Source: Neonectria sp. B-13 | Taxonomy: Eukaryota > Ascomycota > Sordariomycetes > Hypocreales > Nectriaceae | Reading direction: 5' to 3' | Assembly: GCA_002682825.1 (NCBI GenBank) | Contig: NOKP01000010.1 | Location: 744,001-808,000, forward strand | DNA length: 64,000 nt | Part shown: in pieces, positions 10,402-23,085 of the stretch | How the letters are laid out: each line of letters starts with the position of its first letter | Numbering within the stretch: position 1 is the first letter of the stretch | Notes under the pieces: model-generated | Database searches by the model: none | What the model was told of the DNA's origin: nothing | Seen by the model: only the letters and a program-made list of their open reading frames with translations | Translations under genes and position numbers: made by a program

Positions 10402-12329
10402 TCATTCTGCGCGACGTATGCCATCCTCTTGTTGTCCGAGTGGCGCATAACGGCCTTGACCGCTGCCGCTGCTGTCCGAGCGGTTTCGGCCGACAACTCG
10501 AGAAAGCCATCCACGTACGCCTCGATCCTCTCCGCCGTTGGACTGAACCGCAGACTTGCTATCGTCGTCCATAGCCGGAGGGTCAAGAGACAAGCCGGGG
10601 ATGGCAGACGAAGGACCAAGGAGGCCTCGCGAAGATCCCACCGGGGAACCAACTCTCAGGAGCGATCCCGTATCGCCATGCATCGATGGGGTACCCATGA
10701 CAGTGCTGGAATCTCCAAAGAGAGAGGCCATGTCCTCGAGGCGGACACCGCACGTCTCTGGGTAGATGAAGTACACTTGATAGTCTGTTAGCAATGTATC
10801 CACAACAAAGGAGTACCAATATCACACTTACCAATAATCACACTAGCCACGCAGAAGAACGCATGGACAAGGTACATCCTCCACTTGATCCACTCCTGAA
10901 GAATAGGCGTCATTTCACCGACCAGCCAGTTTGCGGCCCAGTTCGTGGCAGTGGAAAGACTGGCACCCTTAGATCGAATGCTTAGGGGCAGAATCTCCGG
11001 GGGGTACAGCCAGGGGATGGGACCCCAAGAGTAGCCAAACGCCGCGTTGTAGATCATGACGAACAAAACGACCAGTCGAGGAGTCCACTTGATGTCAAGG
11101 TACAGGAAGTAAGAGATGCAGGAAAGCGACACAGCCATGGCCATTGCACCTGAGAGCAAAATAGGTCGGCGACCCCATCGATCCACCAGGTACCACGGGG
11201 GAATGGTTGAGATCAGGTAGGTAATGCCGTTCAGGCCGGTCATGAGAATAGCGTCGTGGCCAACCCAGCCGGCGGACTCGAAGACGTAGGGTGCGTAATA
11301 TGAGATAACGTTGATTCCGTTGAGCTGTGCCAAGGCCTGGGCGGACATGGCAATAAAGACACGGGTCTTGTAGCGGCGGAACATCTCGGCGTAGGTTCGC
11401 TCACCCTCCTGTCGCTGGAGAAGTACGTCCATCTTGATCTCGCGATACTCGTCACGGGCCTTGGGATTGTGAATATCACCACCTCCATACAAGTTGGCAA
11501 TGACAACCATGCCCTCCTCGTCGTGATCATTGTCCAGCAACCATCTGGGCACGTTAGTCGGCGGTTTCTACTCATGTCCGGAAGAGGATTACTGACCGAG
11601 GGGACTCGACAATAACAAGGCTACCTAGGCCCAGGAGGGCACCCATCACGCACTGCATCGCCAGAGGGATACGCCACGACATGTTACTCTCGATATAGCC
11701 GCAGCCATAATCGACCCAAACAGAGGTTGTGTAGCCGATGATGTTTCCGGAGAATTCAATACAAGCAAGCTTTCCACGGTTGTGGGGAGGGGATATTTCG
11801 GACTGGTAGATAGGCACAATAGTCGAGAGCATACCAACACCGAGACCTGCAATGATACGGCCAAGCATCATCATGGGCATGGAGGTTGAAAGAGTCTGGA
11901 TGGCGCCTCCGACGAAAAAGATGCACGAGCCATAGAGAATGGTCTTTCGTCGTCCGATGATATCTCCAACGCGACCGACAATCAGTGAAGAGATAAAAGC
12001 ACCAATTTCGAGGATAGCAACCATAGTCCCGACATAGGCTTTAGAAGGTTGGCCAAAGTAGTCCATGAAGTATGGGCCTCTGGACGAATAGATCAGCAAC
12101 GATGAGTCCGTACAAAGGGAGAACGGGGCCGTACGTGATAATACCCGACATGACTCCCTGATCATAACCGAAGAGGAAAACACCTAGTGACACAAAGATA
12201 CTGGTGAAGTAGCTAGAGCGAGGAACGGCTGGTCAGCAAGGCGAATAAGACGAAGATGGATGGAGAGCCCGGTCCTTACATAAGAGCCTTGCCCGTGAGG
12301 CCATGGATGGAGCCTGTAGATCCCGACAT
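10402..12329 (-). CDS. MFS sugar transporter, five exons, N-terminus uncertain
   Basis: Sugar:proton symporter-type major facilitator in the plasma membrane. Exons (minus): 12280..12329, 12135..12212, 11597..12079, 10832..11544 and 10402..10775, giving 565 residues from the first in-frame ATG (MSGSTGSIHGLTGKAL). All four introns are 52-67 bp with canonical GT..AG and keep the frame. Family signatures are LGVFLFGYDQGVMSG in TM1, GRVGDIIGRRK between TM2 and TM3, the GRIIAGLGVGM...PIYQSEISPPHNRG signature, VESPRWLL, the AQLNGINVISYYAP sugar-binding stretch, VDRWGRR, and PETCGVRLEDM after TM12. The C-terminal tail of about 110 residues is Gly/Ser-rich. Open in-frame codons continue upstream to 12849 with no ATG (hydrophilic, DPLRLQLSSEIEQELLAG), so the real N-terminus is probably longer. 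Substrate is not predictable; it resembles glucose-sensor/transporter-like fungal members. Confidence 0.9.
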
Positions 12330-12849
12330 GATGCCTCCGATGCAGCGTTCGGCGCGAGAAGGACGTCGGGGAGAAAAGTCGGGGACCTCGATTGCCTCCT
12401 TATCGATGATGGGGGATTGCGAGTGGGAGCGGCGATGGCGGTGGTGATCGTCTTGAATTCGAACCCTTTTCTGTTGGTGTTTTGTGTGTCGATGTTGGAC
12501 ACCAGCCAGCAATTCCTGCTCGATCTCGCTGGAGAGCTGGAGGCGGAGAGGGTCGTCGTCGCCGAGCTGCTCGCCTATGTCACCCGTATCGGTCCAGGAC
12601 GACTCGGAGCCGGACCCGGAGCGACGGCGTCGATGATGGGGCCTCGCGGACGAGCCGTGATCGTGGCGATCGTTATTGTCGTGGTTGTGATCCTGGTCGT
12701 AGTCGTTGCGGGACGAGAGCAACGACGTCGATGCAGAGTCGTTATCGTAGGGATGGTCGTCGCGGTCAGGCCGTGAAGGGAGGGTCCGGAGGGGAATGTT
12801 GGAGGGGAGACGGGAAGGCTTTGGGGAAGGAATTTTGGAGGTTTGGGGC
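12330..12849 (-). other. open in-frame 5' extension of the sugar transporter
   Basis: About 173 codons in the transporter frame without a stop and without an ATG. The sequence is Asp/His/Arg/Ser-rich with protein-like blocks (TGDIGEQLGDDDPLRLQ, EIEQELLAGVQ, KEAIEVPDFSPRRPSRAE). It looks like the cytosolic N-terminal tail found in this transporter type. The missing piece is the start codon: a 5' exon or a near-cognate start is needed. On the minus strand the only ATG I find between 12,850 and about 13,850 is at 12933, in another frame. Confidence 0.5.
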
Positions 12850-15800
12850 TGTTAAGCAGCAGCGCCCGTCTGCACACGATGTGAAGGGTTCGGAGAAAAT
12901 AAGAAGAGAAGGGCGGAGGAAAGGCGAGGTCATCGGCGCCTGGAGGCCAACGGAGTCAGGGCAAAAGATGGGGTCGGGTGACGGACCACGGAACCGGGGG
13001 ACGGGGGAGGAATCCCAAATCGGGGTCGGTGTCTGGCTGACGGCAGAGGGTAAGATAACCTGGCTGAGGGCCTGAGGTACGGTATGTACCTTGCGGCCTT
13101 AGTCAGTTGATGAGGCAGGTCAGGTTGTGGTGGTTGAACGGGCTTCAGCTCGGGCGTGTCACCAGGGCGGGAGATAAGTGAGTAGAGGCAAAAGGCAGGC
13201 CGGGGTACTTGGCAGTGACCTCTAGGGACGGACGGAGCGTTGGCGTGCGGTAGGGGCGCCGTGCGCGCGGGATGCGGGATGCGGGATGGAGATGCGATCC
13301 AACCCAATTCAATCCAATCGGCGGGGGCCAACGAAGAAGAAGGGGTCGTCGATCAGGTCAGGTCGGTAGAGGCGCAACAAGATAGGTCGTTCTCTCGGCT
13401 CGAGGTGGGAAACGCAAGCAGGCTAGACGCGGCTGGGGGTGTCCGATGTACGAATACACCGTACAGCAAAGACGCAAGGCACGCAGATGACCACGTTTAG
13501 AGACAGGATTGGGTTCAAGAGGACGGCGCTCCGTGGGGCGGGAGGATGCGCAAGTGATGCCGAGGCGGGCGGAGGGGGCGGAAAGGGTCAGGAGGGCCCG
13601 GAAAGACGAAGCACGAGTTGCAAGTGGCGAGTTGCAAGTTGCGAGACGTAAGATGCAAGATGCAAGATGCAAGATGTGGCGGCTGGGTGAATGATTGACT
13701 GAAGGGTGAGGCAGAGGGAGAGTTGGGAAGACGAAGAATCGTTCGTTGGGCGGCTCGAAGAATTGAAGAGTTGAAGAGTCGAAGAGCAGGCTGCGCAGGA
13801 CAGGCCAGGTCGACAACAACTTTACCTGCGGATGACGACGGATCGCGGATTAGGGATTCAGCAGTGCCGCGCCCGCGTCAGATTTTAGGGGTTGCGACTT
13901 GCGACGCGTCCCAGCTCAATTAATACTTAGGTAGGTGACCACCACCAAACAAACAAACAAACACCGTAGAAGCCCGCAGCATACGAATAGTTCAGGGGGG
14001 AATCACCATCTACCAATTGCTACCACTGTTGCTCTTCCTCTTGGAGGCCACTCCCAATTTCTCATCCAGGGGCTGATGCCGATAACCAAACTGCACTTTA
14101 CGGGCTGCCGGAAGCCCACTATTCCCCGTCCTCCCACCTTTAAGTTGCTGATGCGGTCCACCGGCTACACAGCTACAGTGGAGGACCGGGGGGGCTGGCT
14201 CGCCTAGTGTGGAGTGCATCGTCGCATTGCCAGTTGCCATGCTCTCAATCCTGAATGGTCTCTTTGTTGTTGCCCGAGGACTGAGATCTTGGGGTGAGAA
14301 CGGGTTTCCTACGAGTCCTAGGTACTCTATACCATATTCCAGTGTCAAGTTCACCTTACAAGGTCTTCTGACTGACATGATTTGAGGGTATCCAACCTGA
14401 GGCTCCAAATATGTATCGGAAGGCGATAAGGGTAAATGAAAACGAAATTGGTATCAGTAACTGTCACTCAAATGCATGATCCAGTGACCATCCTGTCTGA
14501 TATTTACCTGATCAAAAGCAGGTGTTCCAGATGGTCGTACAAGACTCCTCTCATCAACGATTGACCAGCTCCCATACCCCGGAATTCAATCCAGCAGTCT
14601 ACAGCTTCGAGACTCTTCCGGGCCCATCAACCCACCGAAACCCCAGAAAAAAACACAACGGATTAGTCGACACGCTCCTATCGTGGACACAAGTCACTCC
14701 CAAGTACCGCAGTCCAAATCATCGACAGAACGCTACGGCAAAAAGAGTAACTTAGAAACCGCGCAGCGAACCCAAAACAGGCCCCAACGCAACGGCGAAC
14801 GAACGGGCGACGAACGGGGGGCGCAACCCCCGGCGGGCGGGTCCCAGGCCCACCCGCCGTCCGCCGTCCGCCTATGGCCGCGCCCGAAACCACCGACGGC
14901 AGCGGGGCCTGGAGGCTCGAGTGGGGACCGGCTACGTCAGAGAGGGGAGGGATTCTTAGTCTGGGGGTTTTTGGTCATGATGGACGTACAATTGGTCTCT
15001 AGGCGCCAGAAGCGACCGAGTGAGAAGCTTCAGGGCCAGGGCTTTGGGATAGTTGCGGGAGGTGGCTGGGGTCAAGGTTGCTGGCCAAGCACTGAATTGG
15101 CTTTGCTGAGTTCCCGGCGTCCCTCTCCCTCCCGTTGTCTTATCGCGAGCTTCTGTCGGTCAACACTTTACCGCGTGCCGGGGCAGAAAAGGCTGGCTAC
15201 GGCCTGCTTTCAGGTAAGGGTTCAGATCGTCTCCACTAATTAGTGACGTCTGTCCAAGTGCGCATGAATTTGGTGATTATCAGGCATTTGCGAATAGAAC
15301 GTATCGAAACCTCCCTACGCTGAACAGGTTTCAAATGATGTAATTCAGACCTCGGTCATCCCCCGTTTTGCAACAACATGCGCAATTTCGAACGAGGCGC
15401 AAGAAAATAAAAAGTAGCAGGACAAGTCCGGGGAAGCCCGAGTTAACCCCACACGCCTTTCAATCACGCACGCGACAAACCCCAGCTGTGGAATCTGCAT
15501 CGTCGTTCAGAAGACGAACCACAGCCAATGGTGAACCTGACAAGACTGTCACATTACACATCCCATGCTTCCTCCACTGCAGCTCGCATCCTCACAAGAC
15601 TGGAGAACCCTGTTGCGGGGGGCTTAGCCCCCCAGTGTGACCACTATGCTTACCCTGGACCGTTTTTTGGAGGATCATGTGAGCACTGAAATCATAACAA
15701 CTCCGTTGTGATGACAGAACCAGATGTCAGGGAAAATATTGTTGCCTGGAAAATTTCTGGGGGTTGGTACTGGCCAATATCATGCACCAGTTGGAGCGAA

Positions 15801-16596
15801 GTAAAGCCACAAGCGTCTAAGTGATAGCTCAAACGTTTCACACTCGCTACTTGTTAAAACTACTCGTCACTTCTAACTTCTGGCCGGTGCCCCAGGTCCA
15901 ACCTAGACCGACAGATATCCCATTGATCATTAACCTAATGGCACGACCCTAGTCTTAACGACCTTGAGTAACCCCGGTGAATGAAGTTCCTTTACATAAT
16001 CCGCGTCAACCAACATGCAGCGTCCAAACTATATTTAAATACATGTCACCCCAAGTAGCGTAGTCCAGCACATGGTCGTTATGACTCCCCCAAACCGAGG
16101 ATATTTGCTCTTGTATCGTGACTTTGACACCGGGTTCTACCAGTGTTCGTGGTTCTTCATCCCACGAAACCTCTGCTGCCATGTTTTACAGTGTCACTCA
16201 AAGTACATCTCGTTCGACTTTAAGCTCTTACGCTGCCATGTTACAGTAATACAACCTGCCACCATGAGATCTAGAGTGTCGCCAGGAGGCCCTACCATAT
16301 ATCCATGTTTGGTCAAAAGCGGAATCTTGCCTCTCTTCCAGGAAGTCGCCGACCCACGACGAGAGTTGCTAGGCCGATACATTTGACGTGTGGTGGGGAT
16401 ATTTTAGATTGGAGAGTAAACAAAGTCTTAAACCGATGAACAAGTAGATGCATATAATGAACATTGTAAGTTGTTGCCACCACTGAATTCTCCATGTCAT
16501 TACAACTAAGCTCATCTTCTCGAATCCGACCATGAAGACTCTGCCATCCGCGGGTCTTGTAATTGGTATCACGGAGGTCTGTGGATACATCAACAA
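12850..16596. other. gene-poor region between the sugar transporter and tRNA-Gly
   Basis: The left part is the transporter's 5' region. The block from 13.3 to 13.8 kb is built of degenerate short repeats. Beyond 14 kb I see no frame with consistent composition or splicing. From about 15.6 kb the sequence turns visibly more AT-rich. Confidence 0.5.
13614..13675. repeat. degenerate GTTGCAAG / GATGCAA short tandem repeat
   Basis: Three units of AAGATGC (13651-13672) preceded by related GAGTTGCAAGT units. Nearby are two GATGCGG units near 13271 and three ACAA/CAAA units near 13950. Simple sequence in a gene-poor block. Confidence 0.65.
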
Positions 16597-16678
16597 GCGT
16601 AATTGGTTTAGTGGTAAAATTCTCCGTTGCCATTCGAGCAGCGTCGGGGAGCCCTGGGTTCGATTCCCAGATTACGCA
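16597..16678 (+). tRNA. trnG-GCC: tRNA-Gly(GCC) with an 11-nt intron
   Basis: The acceptor stem GCGTAAT/ATTACGC (16597-16603 with 16671-16677) pairs perfectly and is followed by discriminator A. The D arm TGGTTTAGTGGTAAAAT is the Gly-type A box. The anticodon stem CTCCG/CGGGG encloses T-T-GCC-A, with anticodon GCC at 16629-16631. An 11-nt intron (about 16633-16643) sits one base 3' of the anticodon, the standard nuclear position. The T arm CTGGG-TTCGATT-CCCAG carries the B box. A T5 Pol III terminator lies at 16710-16714. It is the only RNA gene I can support and it sits in an otherwise gene-free, AT-richer block. Confidence 0.96.
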
Positions 16679-19600
16679 AAACAGTTATCTTCGGACGCAT
16701 GAAGTTTCCTTTTTGCCGTTTTGCCTCACCATCAGCCTAAACTACGCAACCGAGTGCAAACGAACGAACAAATATGCGTGGGTAGTAGATATGATGGATA
16801 CTTTTAGGGAAGATAGGTCTGGAGCCAGGGTGGCGGCAATAGTTCACTGGCTGACGTTGACATGATCTTGCGAATGCAGACTACCTAGAACATGAGGCAA
16901 GTTCCAATACAGCCAAAGTAGTGCTGTTTCTTCTGACGACAGACAATAGGAATTGAGAACATTGTGACGTTATCGGAGAAGTGTTTGTGAGGGGGACAGT
17001 GTTAGTGTCAAGGCTCCCGGATTGTCGACCAGCGAATGTCTTTTCACGTCGGTTTCGTTGATAACGCTGGGTCGCTACCTAGGTATATCACATAAACCAG
17101 GAGAACAGAGTTAGATACTCACCTTTCCTCGATCTGCGGACCCGCATCGATATCCTGATCCGTAGTTACGACCCATCCGTCGACTCTGAAGTTACATCCC
17201 TTTATAGTGATATCTGACTGTGGTATTGACTGTGGTATTGACTGTTACGCCTGTATGTTAATGAGGAACAGTCTGGTACTGTTTCTCGGAGTCGTTGTAG
17301 TATGTGCGAATCTACGTACATACTGCTTTTGTTGCGTCTTCAGTTCATGAGCCTCGCCAGACTATCCTCTCCAGCTTTCCGACTTAGATGAACTAAGTCT
17401 CCCAGATAAGTAGCATTCTATATCCAAATACGATGCTGGCTGCACAGCAAATTATTTCAGCAAATTATTTGTGCGAAGGTTACCAATTGTTTAATTCGTC
17501 CTCTGTCATACCTGTCATACATGATCTTAGACCTCAGATCCTTCTCATCCAACTCGCTGTCGCCAGGCACTGTTGAGTTGGTTGGTGGAGGACTCTGTGA
17601 TAAGACCCAGTTCAAAAGATCCCCAATTGCTTCGAATAATACCTAACCCTAACCTGAATCTTAAGTTAACTCGATATCTGACCACGTCGAGGATTGATTG
17701 CACTGAATCTAGGAACTTGCTTGAGGCCAGAGAGGTACGAAACCGAATACTGGTGAATAGGGCTTTACCCAGAATCAAAGATATCACATGATCACTATGT
17801 AAAGAAATGGAGGGACTCCCGAAAGAAGAAGGACGCGGGTGCTAGATTACTCGAAGGTTTCATGATCATACGTAGTTGTGTATGTCATTGTCGGATGCCA
17901 AGCCGGTGGACAACATATGATCTCCCTTGACATTGGCGCAATCCACCTAATATTTTTTTGTGTCAGGTTGAAATCACGGTAATACGACACGATGGAATGT
18001 CAATTACCCCATTCTTCCTTCCCGCCGTGTAGAAATGAGAACATCTCACCTCGATGATCTAGAACTGATTCCTTTTGAGGTGAATGTACGGACGGGGAAG
18101 GTTCCTACGTTCGCCGCCTTGCAACACCATTGCCCAGGAACGATTCAGTAACCAATAAAGAAGTGACAGCACCCGGTATTACTTTGGTAACATCGGTTCA
18201 AGATCTCTTCTAGCAACTCCTCCCATGTGTTGTCCTAAAGATGAGCTTTTGAGAGGAACCGAGGTGGCGCACGCCACTTGTCACACGTCACTGATTCTGC
18301 TCACCTGGAAGGACATAGCCACAGCAGACTAGAATAGCAGCGAATCCGGTTTGCTTGCGCCACCCCCGTCACAAAACTGGGCTGTAATGATCTGTGGGCT
18401 AAGTTTGGTTGACGAGCTTGGTAGTGGTAACATCGGGCAAACTCTACAATATAGAGCACGAAGTACTGACATAATTGACTTGCAGGTGGTTGATATCAGA
18501 CATCGCTCGGCTTATGCTATACTTGCGAAAGCCAGCGACACCCTATCTCAGCGAAGCGATGCGTCACGTCTCGAACACCGTGTTAGAGGTGTAACAGACA
18601 TGGCCAAGCTGGGCGCCAAGGGAGGCATAAAGGCGGTGACATTGGCCCGACGAGTTAGTTAGCTGCAGAGCCGATGAGGTATCAAGGGTGGCTGAAACGA
18701 GACCGGCCTAGGCTGAGGCGCTGCACGCACGAAGAGGTGTTGTTGGTTTGCCAATTGTTGGATGGGGATCAGCACCAGCACCAGGAGGCTGTCTCCCTCC
18801 ACGATCCTCTTGGCCCACCCTGATGCATGGGTTGCTGCGAGACTGACATCAACGAAGGGGGACTGGAAACCTGGCAATGGTTGCCAAGAACAGAGTGAGT
18901 TTTTGTGAACCTGTGAGAGCGTGAGCAGGTCAGAGCGGTGGACTCTGCGCCTGATAACGGGTTTGCGGGTCTAGCTTCTCGTAAGGAAGGGTGCAATTAA
19001 TAGAAAGTGGGCCAGCGACGTGGCTAGTAACGCTGATCGTGGTTCAGCACGGTGTGGACACGGAGTACGGGATACATGGCGAGTGTGAGTGTGTAAGTGA
19101 CGGGAATCGACAGGACAGGCTGTGCAATGTGCTTCACCCTTGGGCTTTTGTGTAATGTCCAAAGGAAGAACGCTCGCCCGGGTTGTGGTATTGAAGACCA
19201 AGGGAAGATGGAACCCTTGGCCGGTACGCTACGTCCTGGAGCTGGCGATGCAACAGAGGAGTCATTGGATGTTTCGGGCGGCCGAAAGTTCAGCTTCAGA
19301 TGACACAAATAAGTGGTCGGCTACAGTTGAAATGCCCGAAGATCTAGGGCATCCCCTGTTGCGGATGTTGAAGCTCGGAGCCCGGATCTTGGAGTATGCA
19401 ATACAGCTCCATAGATGTCCATAGATGATGGACGTGCATATAGATTAGTAGGGGAATGGAGATGGGGCCACCATCGCCGACGCATTGCAGCGAGACTGGT
19501 CGGCCCAGACGCGGGTGGGACGTTTCGGGAGGAATCTGAAGAGCCAATTTATTGCTTCCCGTGGATACGACGGATGGCCCTTGTGAGCGAAAACCGGGTT

Positions 19601-21939
19601 GGCATGGGTGATGTAACGGGAGGGAGGCAATGGAGGTTTCTGGGCGAGGAATGGACGCGATTTGATTCATCCGCCTGAGCCGAGGGAGGGTGGCGGCTCA
19701 TTAAAGACCCAAGCCAACGTCGTAGCAAGCAATTACTGTAGACGCCGATGATGAAGGGGACGAGGGGAAGGAGGGGGGACACGGGAGGAGGATCGGACGA
19801 AAGCAGCCCGTGCCTGGCCATCTGAGGTACGCATTGAAGTCCGGGAGTCCTGCCAAGACCAGGAGAGTGAGACTGCAATTTGGCCATGATATCCGCAAAG
19901 GGACGTTGAAACGAAACGGTTGCGCCGCAGTCCCCCTCCATCTCCTCCACTGACGTGTGGTTCTGAGAGGGAAGATCGACAATGGACGCTCGTTTGATCT
20001 GGTTTGTCGGATGGCGAGTGTATGAGGGCAAGCAACCAAGACGCGAAGTACAGCAATGGACGTGGACGCTGATGCAGGGCGCGAGGCGCATTTGAGAGAG
20101 CCACGAACACCACGAGGCGGGAATGGCTGCGGGTTGCCATGGGAGGGAGACAAGGAGAGTCTGAGATGACATGGGTGAGAACATGGATGAGGACATGGAT
20201 CCACGTCGACTCGTCACAGGCTGCTGGCCCCCCTTGAAGGCCAAGGACCAAGCCCAGATTTCGGGCTTGCTCCTCTCCTCTGCTCATCCAGGGTCAAGTC
20301 CAGTCCAACCCATTCAGCGCATCCAGCTCATCATGCATAAACACACCAAAAATTACCTGCATAACCGGGTACCTAACCTTGCTTCGATACCCCCCGGCGG
20401 GGGCTTTCTACTGGAGGGGGAAATACCAGAAGGTTAGACGCGATGAAATACCTGCTTGCAAAAGTCCACGGCGGAGAGAGAAAGCCCGTTCGGACCATGA
20501 GATGCGGTTCGATGCGCAGCCACATCTACAATGTGCATTCGCACATGCAGCCCACGAGGGGCGAACTGACAGCACCTGCGCTGCGTTGTCTCGTCGTCGT
20601 CGTCGTCGTTGTCGCTGTTCGTCCTGCCTAGGTAGGAAAACCATCCCATCACGACCACTTTCCCCCCTCCCAACCCCTCCCTCGACGCCTCGACGCCTCG
20701 ACAGGGTCGTCAATGGTGGGAACACACCTCGGCCGGCGTGAAAACCGGTCGATGATGAGAATGACCTGCTGCTTGCGATGAGAACAGACAAAAAAGAGGC
20801 TGTTTGGCTGTCTCATGCCGCAACAGCAATCTCACGGAGCCCGGCCTCGTCAGGCGTGGTCCGTCGCAATCAGGGCGGCGGGCCAATCAGCGGGAATACT
20901 CCACCTAGCGTCGGCGCGCTGGCCCGCCACTGTAGCCACTCAGCGCCCTGGTTCCTGCCTTAGGGGATCCAGTGCTCCCAGGGCGTGGAGCCACAGTGCT
21001 CCAGGTCTCGGTGCTCCCCAGGTCCAGGTTCAGGCCCGGGCCGCCTGGAGGTACCTTCCGTCAGTGGCGCACACCCAAAACACGCCGAAAGCAAGCGTCG
21101 ACGGTACCTACGCGAGGGCCGCCAACTTGCTGGGGGTGTGCCGCTACCAGGCCCTGGGGATCCCTGGACCTGGAGGGGGGGTGGGTTCCATTAGGTACCT
21201 TGGATGGTTGGTGGTGCGGCATTGTTAGGTCATTGTTATATTGGCCAGCCGCCTTCGGCAAACCCCAGCCCTCCAGCCCATGCCCAGCCTTGGCCGCCAA
21301 CGCCCACCCCCGAGCCAGCAAGCCTCTAGGCTCTTGCTGCCCAGGTAGGTACCTGGCTAGACTGGGTGCCCAGTGCTCACAAGCCTGTTGCAGCTCCCGC
21401 ACTGCATGAGGTGGTAAAACAGGTAAAAGGTTGGTTGGCTGCTGCCAGCGCCCTCCGCGTCGACGCACTCGACCTCACACCTCTGCCCACAGCCTGTTCG
21501 CCTCGCTCCTCTCCCACGTCACGATACAGCCCACGAACCACGAATCCCGACCACGGCTACCATCCGCTTCAATCAACTCGCACCCGCATCTGCTCAAACG
21601 ATCACGACCGCCGACGTTCACGAGAGGGAAGGAAACCGTGGGGAAACCTGCTAGCGAGAGCCGCCCAACGGACGGGGAAAACCGCCAAATTACGCCTTCG
21701 CTTCCGTCGCAACCAGCCACCCCCGACGACCGCCCAGCAACGAGTCGCACCGCCAGGAAAACCTCAACTCCATCGCCAATTTTTGCTTGCGACACGCAAC
21801 CGAACCCGAGAAATATTATTTTCCTTACTCAATCGTCCCGACACTACGCAACTCGACGACGACCAACTCGCTCCCCAGTTGTGGTTGCTCCTGGATGCAA
21901 ATCTGATCAAGCCGCCAAGCAAACGCATCCGCAATCACA
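16679..21939. other. gene-free region between tRNA-Gly and the Chs7-like gene
   Basis: 16.7-18.4 kb is AT-richer with many stops and small tandem duplications (for example a unit around GACTGTGGTATT near 17215 and CAGCAAATTATTT near 17455). 18.6-20.4 kb is GC-richer but its open frames lack recognisable composition. 20.4-21.4 kb has CGT repeats (20592-20610) and CCTAGGTAGG/AGGTACCT motifs. The last 500 bp are the promoter and leader of the Chs7-like gene. Confidence 0.5.
16710..16714 (+). terminator. Pol III terminator of tRNA-Gly
   Basis: First run of five T residues downstream of the tRNA, 32 bases after its end. Confidence 0.6.
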
Positions 21940-23085
21940 ATGGGGTCCACCGATTTTGGCAACTTCGAAGTACGCTTCCCTCCGACGCTACTCCGTCTAC
22001 GTTTCCAACGTTGTTTGCTAACGTCGCGTGCCACAGGACTTTTGCAAAGACTCGACTCTTCCAGTCTGCAATGTACGTGCGCCCTGAAACCTCCGTAATC
22101 CTTGGTGGAGACGGAACAACGAGCATCTGGAACAACCGACTGACTGAACCTCGTACAGCTTCTGAGCTCTCCCAACTACAACCAGACTGGCCAGTGGGGA
22201 GGATGTGAACTCACTGGTATCTCCCTGAGCGGAGGCCGACACCTGGCAAATATTGGATCTATTGTCATCTGCGGCCTTGCCATCGCTGCCTCCATCTTCC
22301 TGATCTTGCGCTCCGAGAGGAAGAGGGCTGCTGTGGGCCGAAGGTTTGCACATCTCTCCACTCTAGCCATCTCCGTCCGACTTACACGTGTTTTAGGGAA
22401 ATGCAACTATTCCTCATCGGCTATATCATTATCAGCATCTGCGAAATCTTCTCGGTTGGCGGATTCCCTCTGGACAGCACCGTCCGCATTGTAGGTGACC
22501 CATACTGACAATACATCGCTTCGCATGCTGACGACTGTCTAGGCTTTCTCTGCTATCCATATTGGCATGATCATTGCAACTATCTGGATCTTGATGCTGA
22601 ATGCTGTCGTCGGCTACCAGATTGTTGACGATGGCACCCCTCTTTCCTTGGGTCTAATTGTTGTATCTGCCGGAGTCTTGCTCATTGGCACCGGATATAT
22701 CGCTCTCGACACTGGCCTCCAGTTCACTGGCTACTGGGACGACAGCTACAAGAGCCCGAACCGAAACGTCGCCCTCTACGTCCTCTACCAGCTGGTTCCT
22801 CTGATTTTGCTGGTGGCCTTCTTCGTCCTCGAGACCATTCTCGTCATCCGAGTCCTGGGCGAGACCCGCCCCATGATCTACCTGACCGCCGCCGCCCTGC
22901 TCTTCGCCATTGGCCAAGTCTTCAACTACGTCATCAGCAAGTACATATGCGACGGCACCAGTGGCAAGATCGATGGAGCTCTGTTCCAAACCTTCTTCAC
23001 CCTCCTGTCCGTTGTTATGATCTGGGTCTTCTGGTCCAGCATCACCGAGGATGACTGGCCAATGCAGACCACCACCTATCCTTAA
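21940..23085 (+). CDS. Chs7-family chitin synthase export chaperone, five exons
   Basis: Chs7 proteins are seven-helix ER membrane proteins needed for chitin synthase to leave the ER. Exons 21940..21969, 22037..22072, 22159..22343, 22397..22490 and 22543..23085 give 295 residues, all splices in frame. It starts MGSTDFGNFEDFCKDSTLPVCN, which matches the short Cys-containing lumenal N-terminus of the family, and continues with about seven hydrophobic helices: IGSIVICGLAIAASIFLIL, LFLIGYIIISICEIFSVGG, HIGMIIATIWILMLNAVVGYQ, LIVVSAGVLLIGTGYIALD, VLYQLVPLILLVAFFVLETI, IYLTAAALLFAIGQVFNYVI and FFTLLSVVMIWVFW. Family landmarks are RSERKRAAVGRREMQ after TM1, GYQIVDDGTPLSL, and SSITEDDW near the end. 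It may be a paralogue rather than the strict Chs7 orthologue. Exons 1 and 2 are only 30 and 36 nt. Confidence 0.82.

Noticed and set aside
13331..13819. Minus-strand frame of 153 codons
   Set aside because: Made largely of the degenerate GATGCAA/GTTGCAAG repeat; protein would be repeat translation.
17638..17655. Telomere-like CCTAACCCTAACC
   Set aside because: Only two units, internal, with no continuation; coincidental.
19549..20287. Overlapping minus-strand frames of 170-230 codons
   Set aside because: Three overlapping frames are open at once and rich in Ser/Pro/Arg/Cys, without introns or motifs; typical chance frames in GC-rich DNA.
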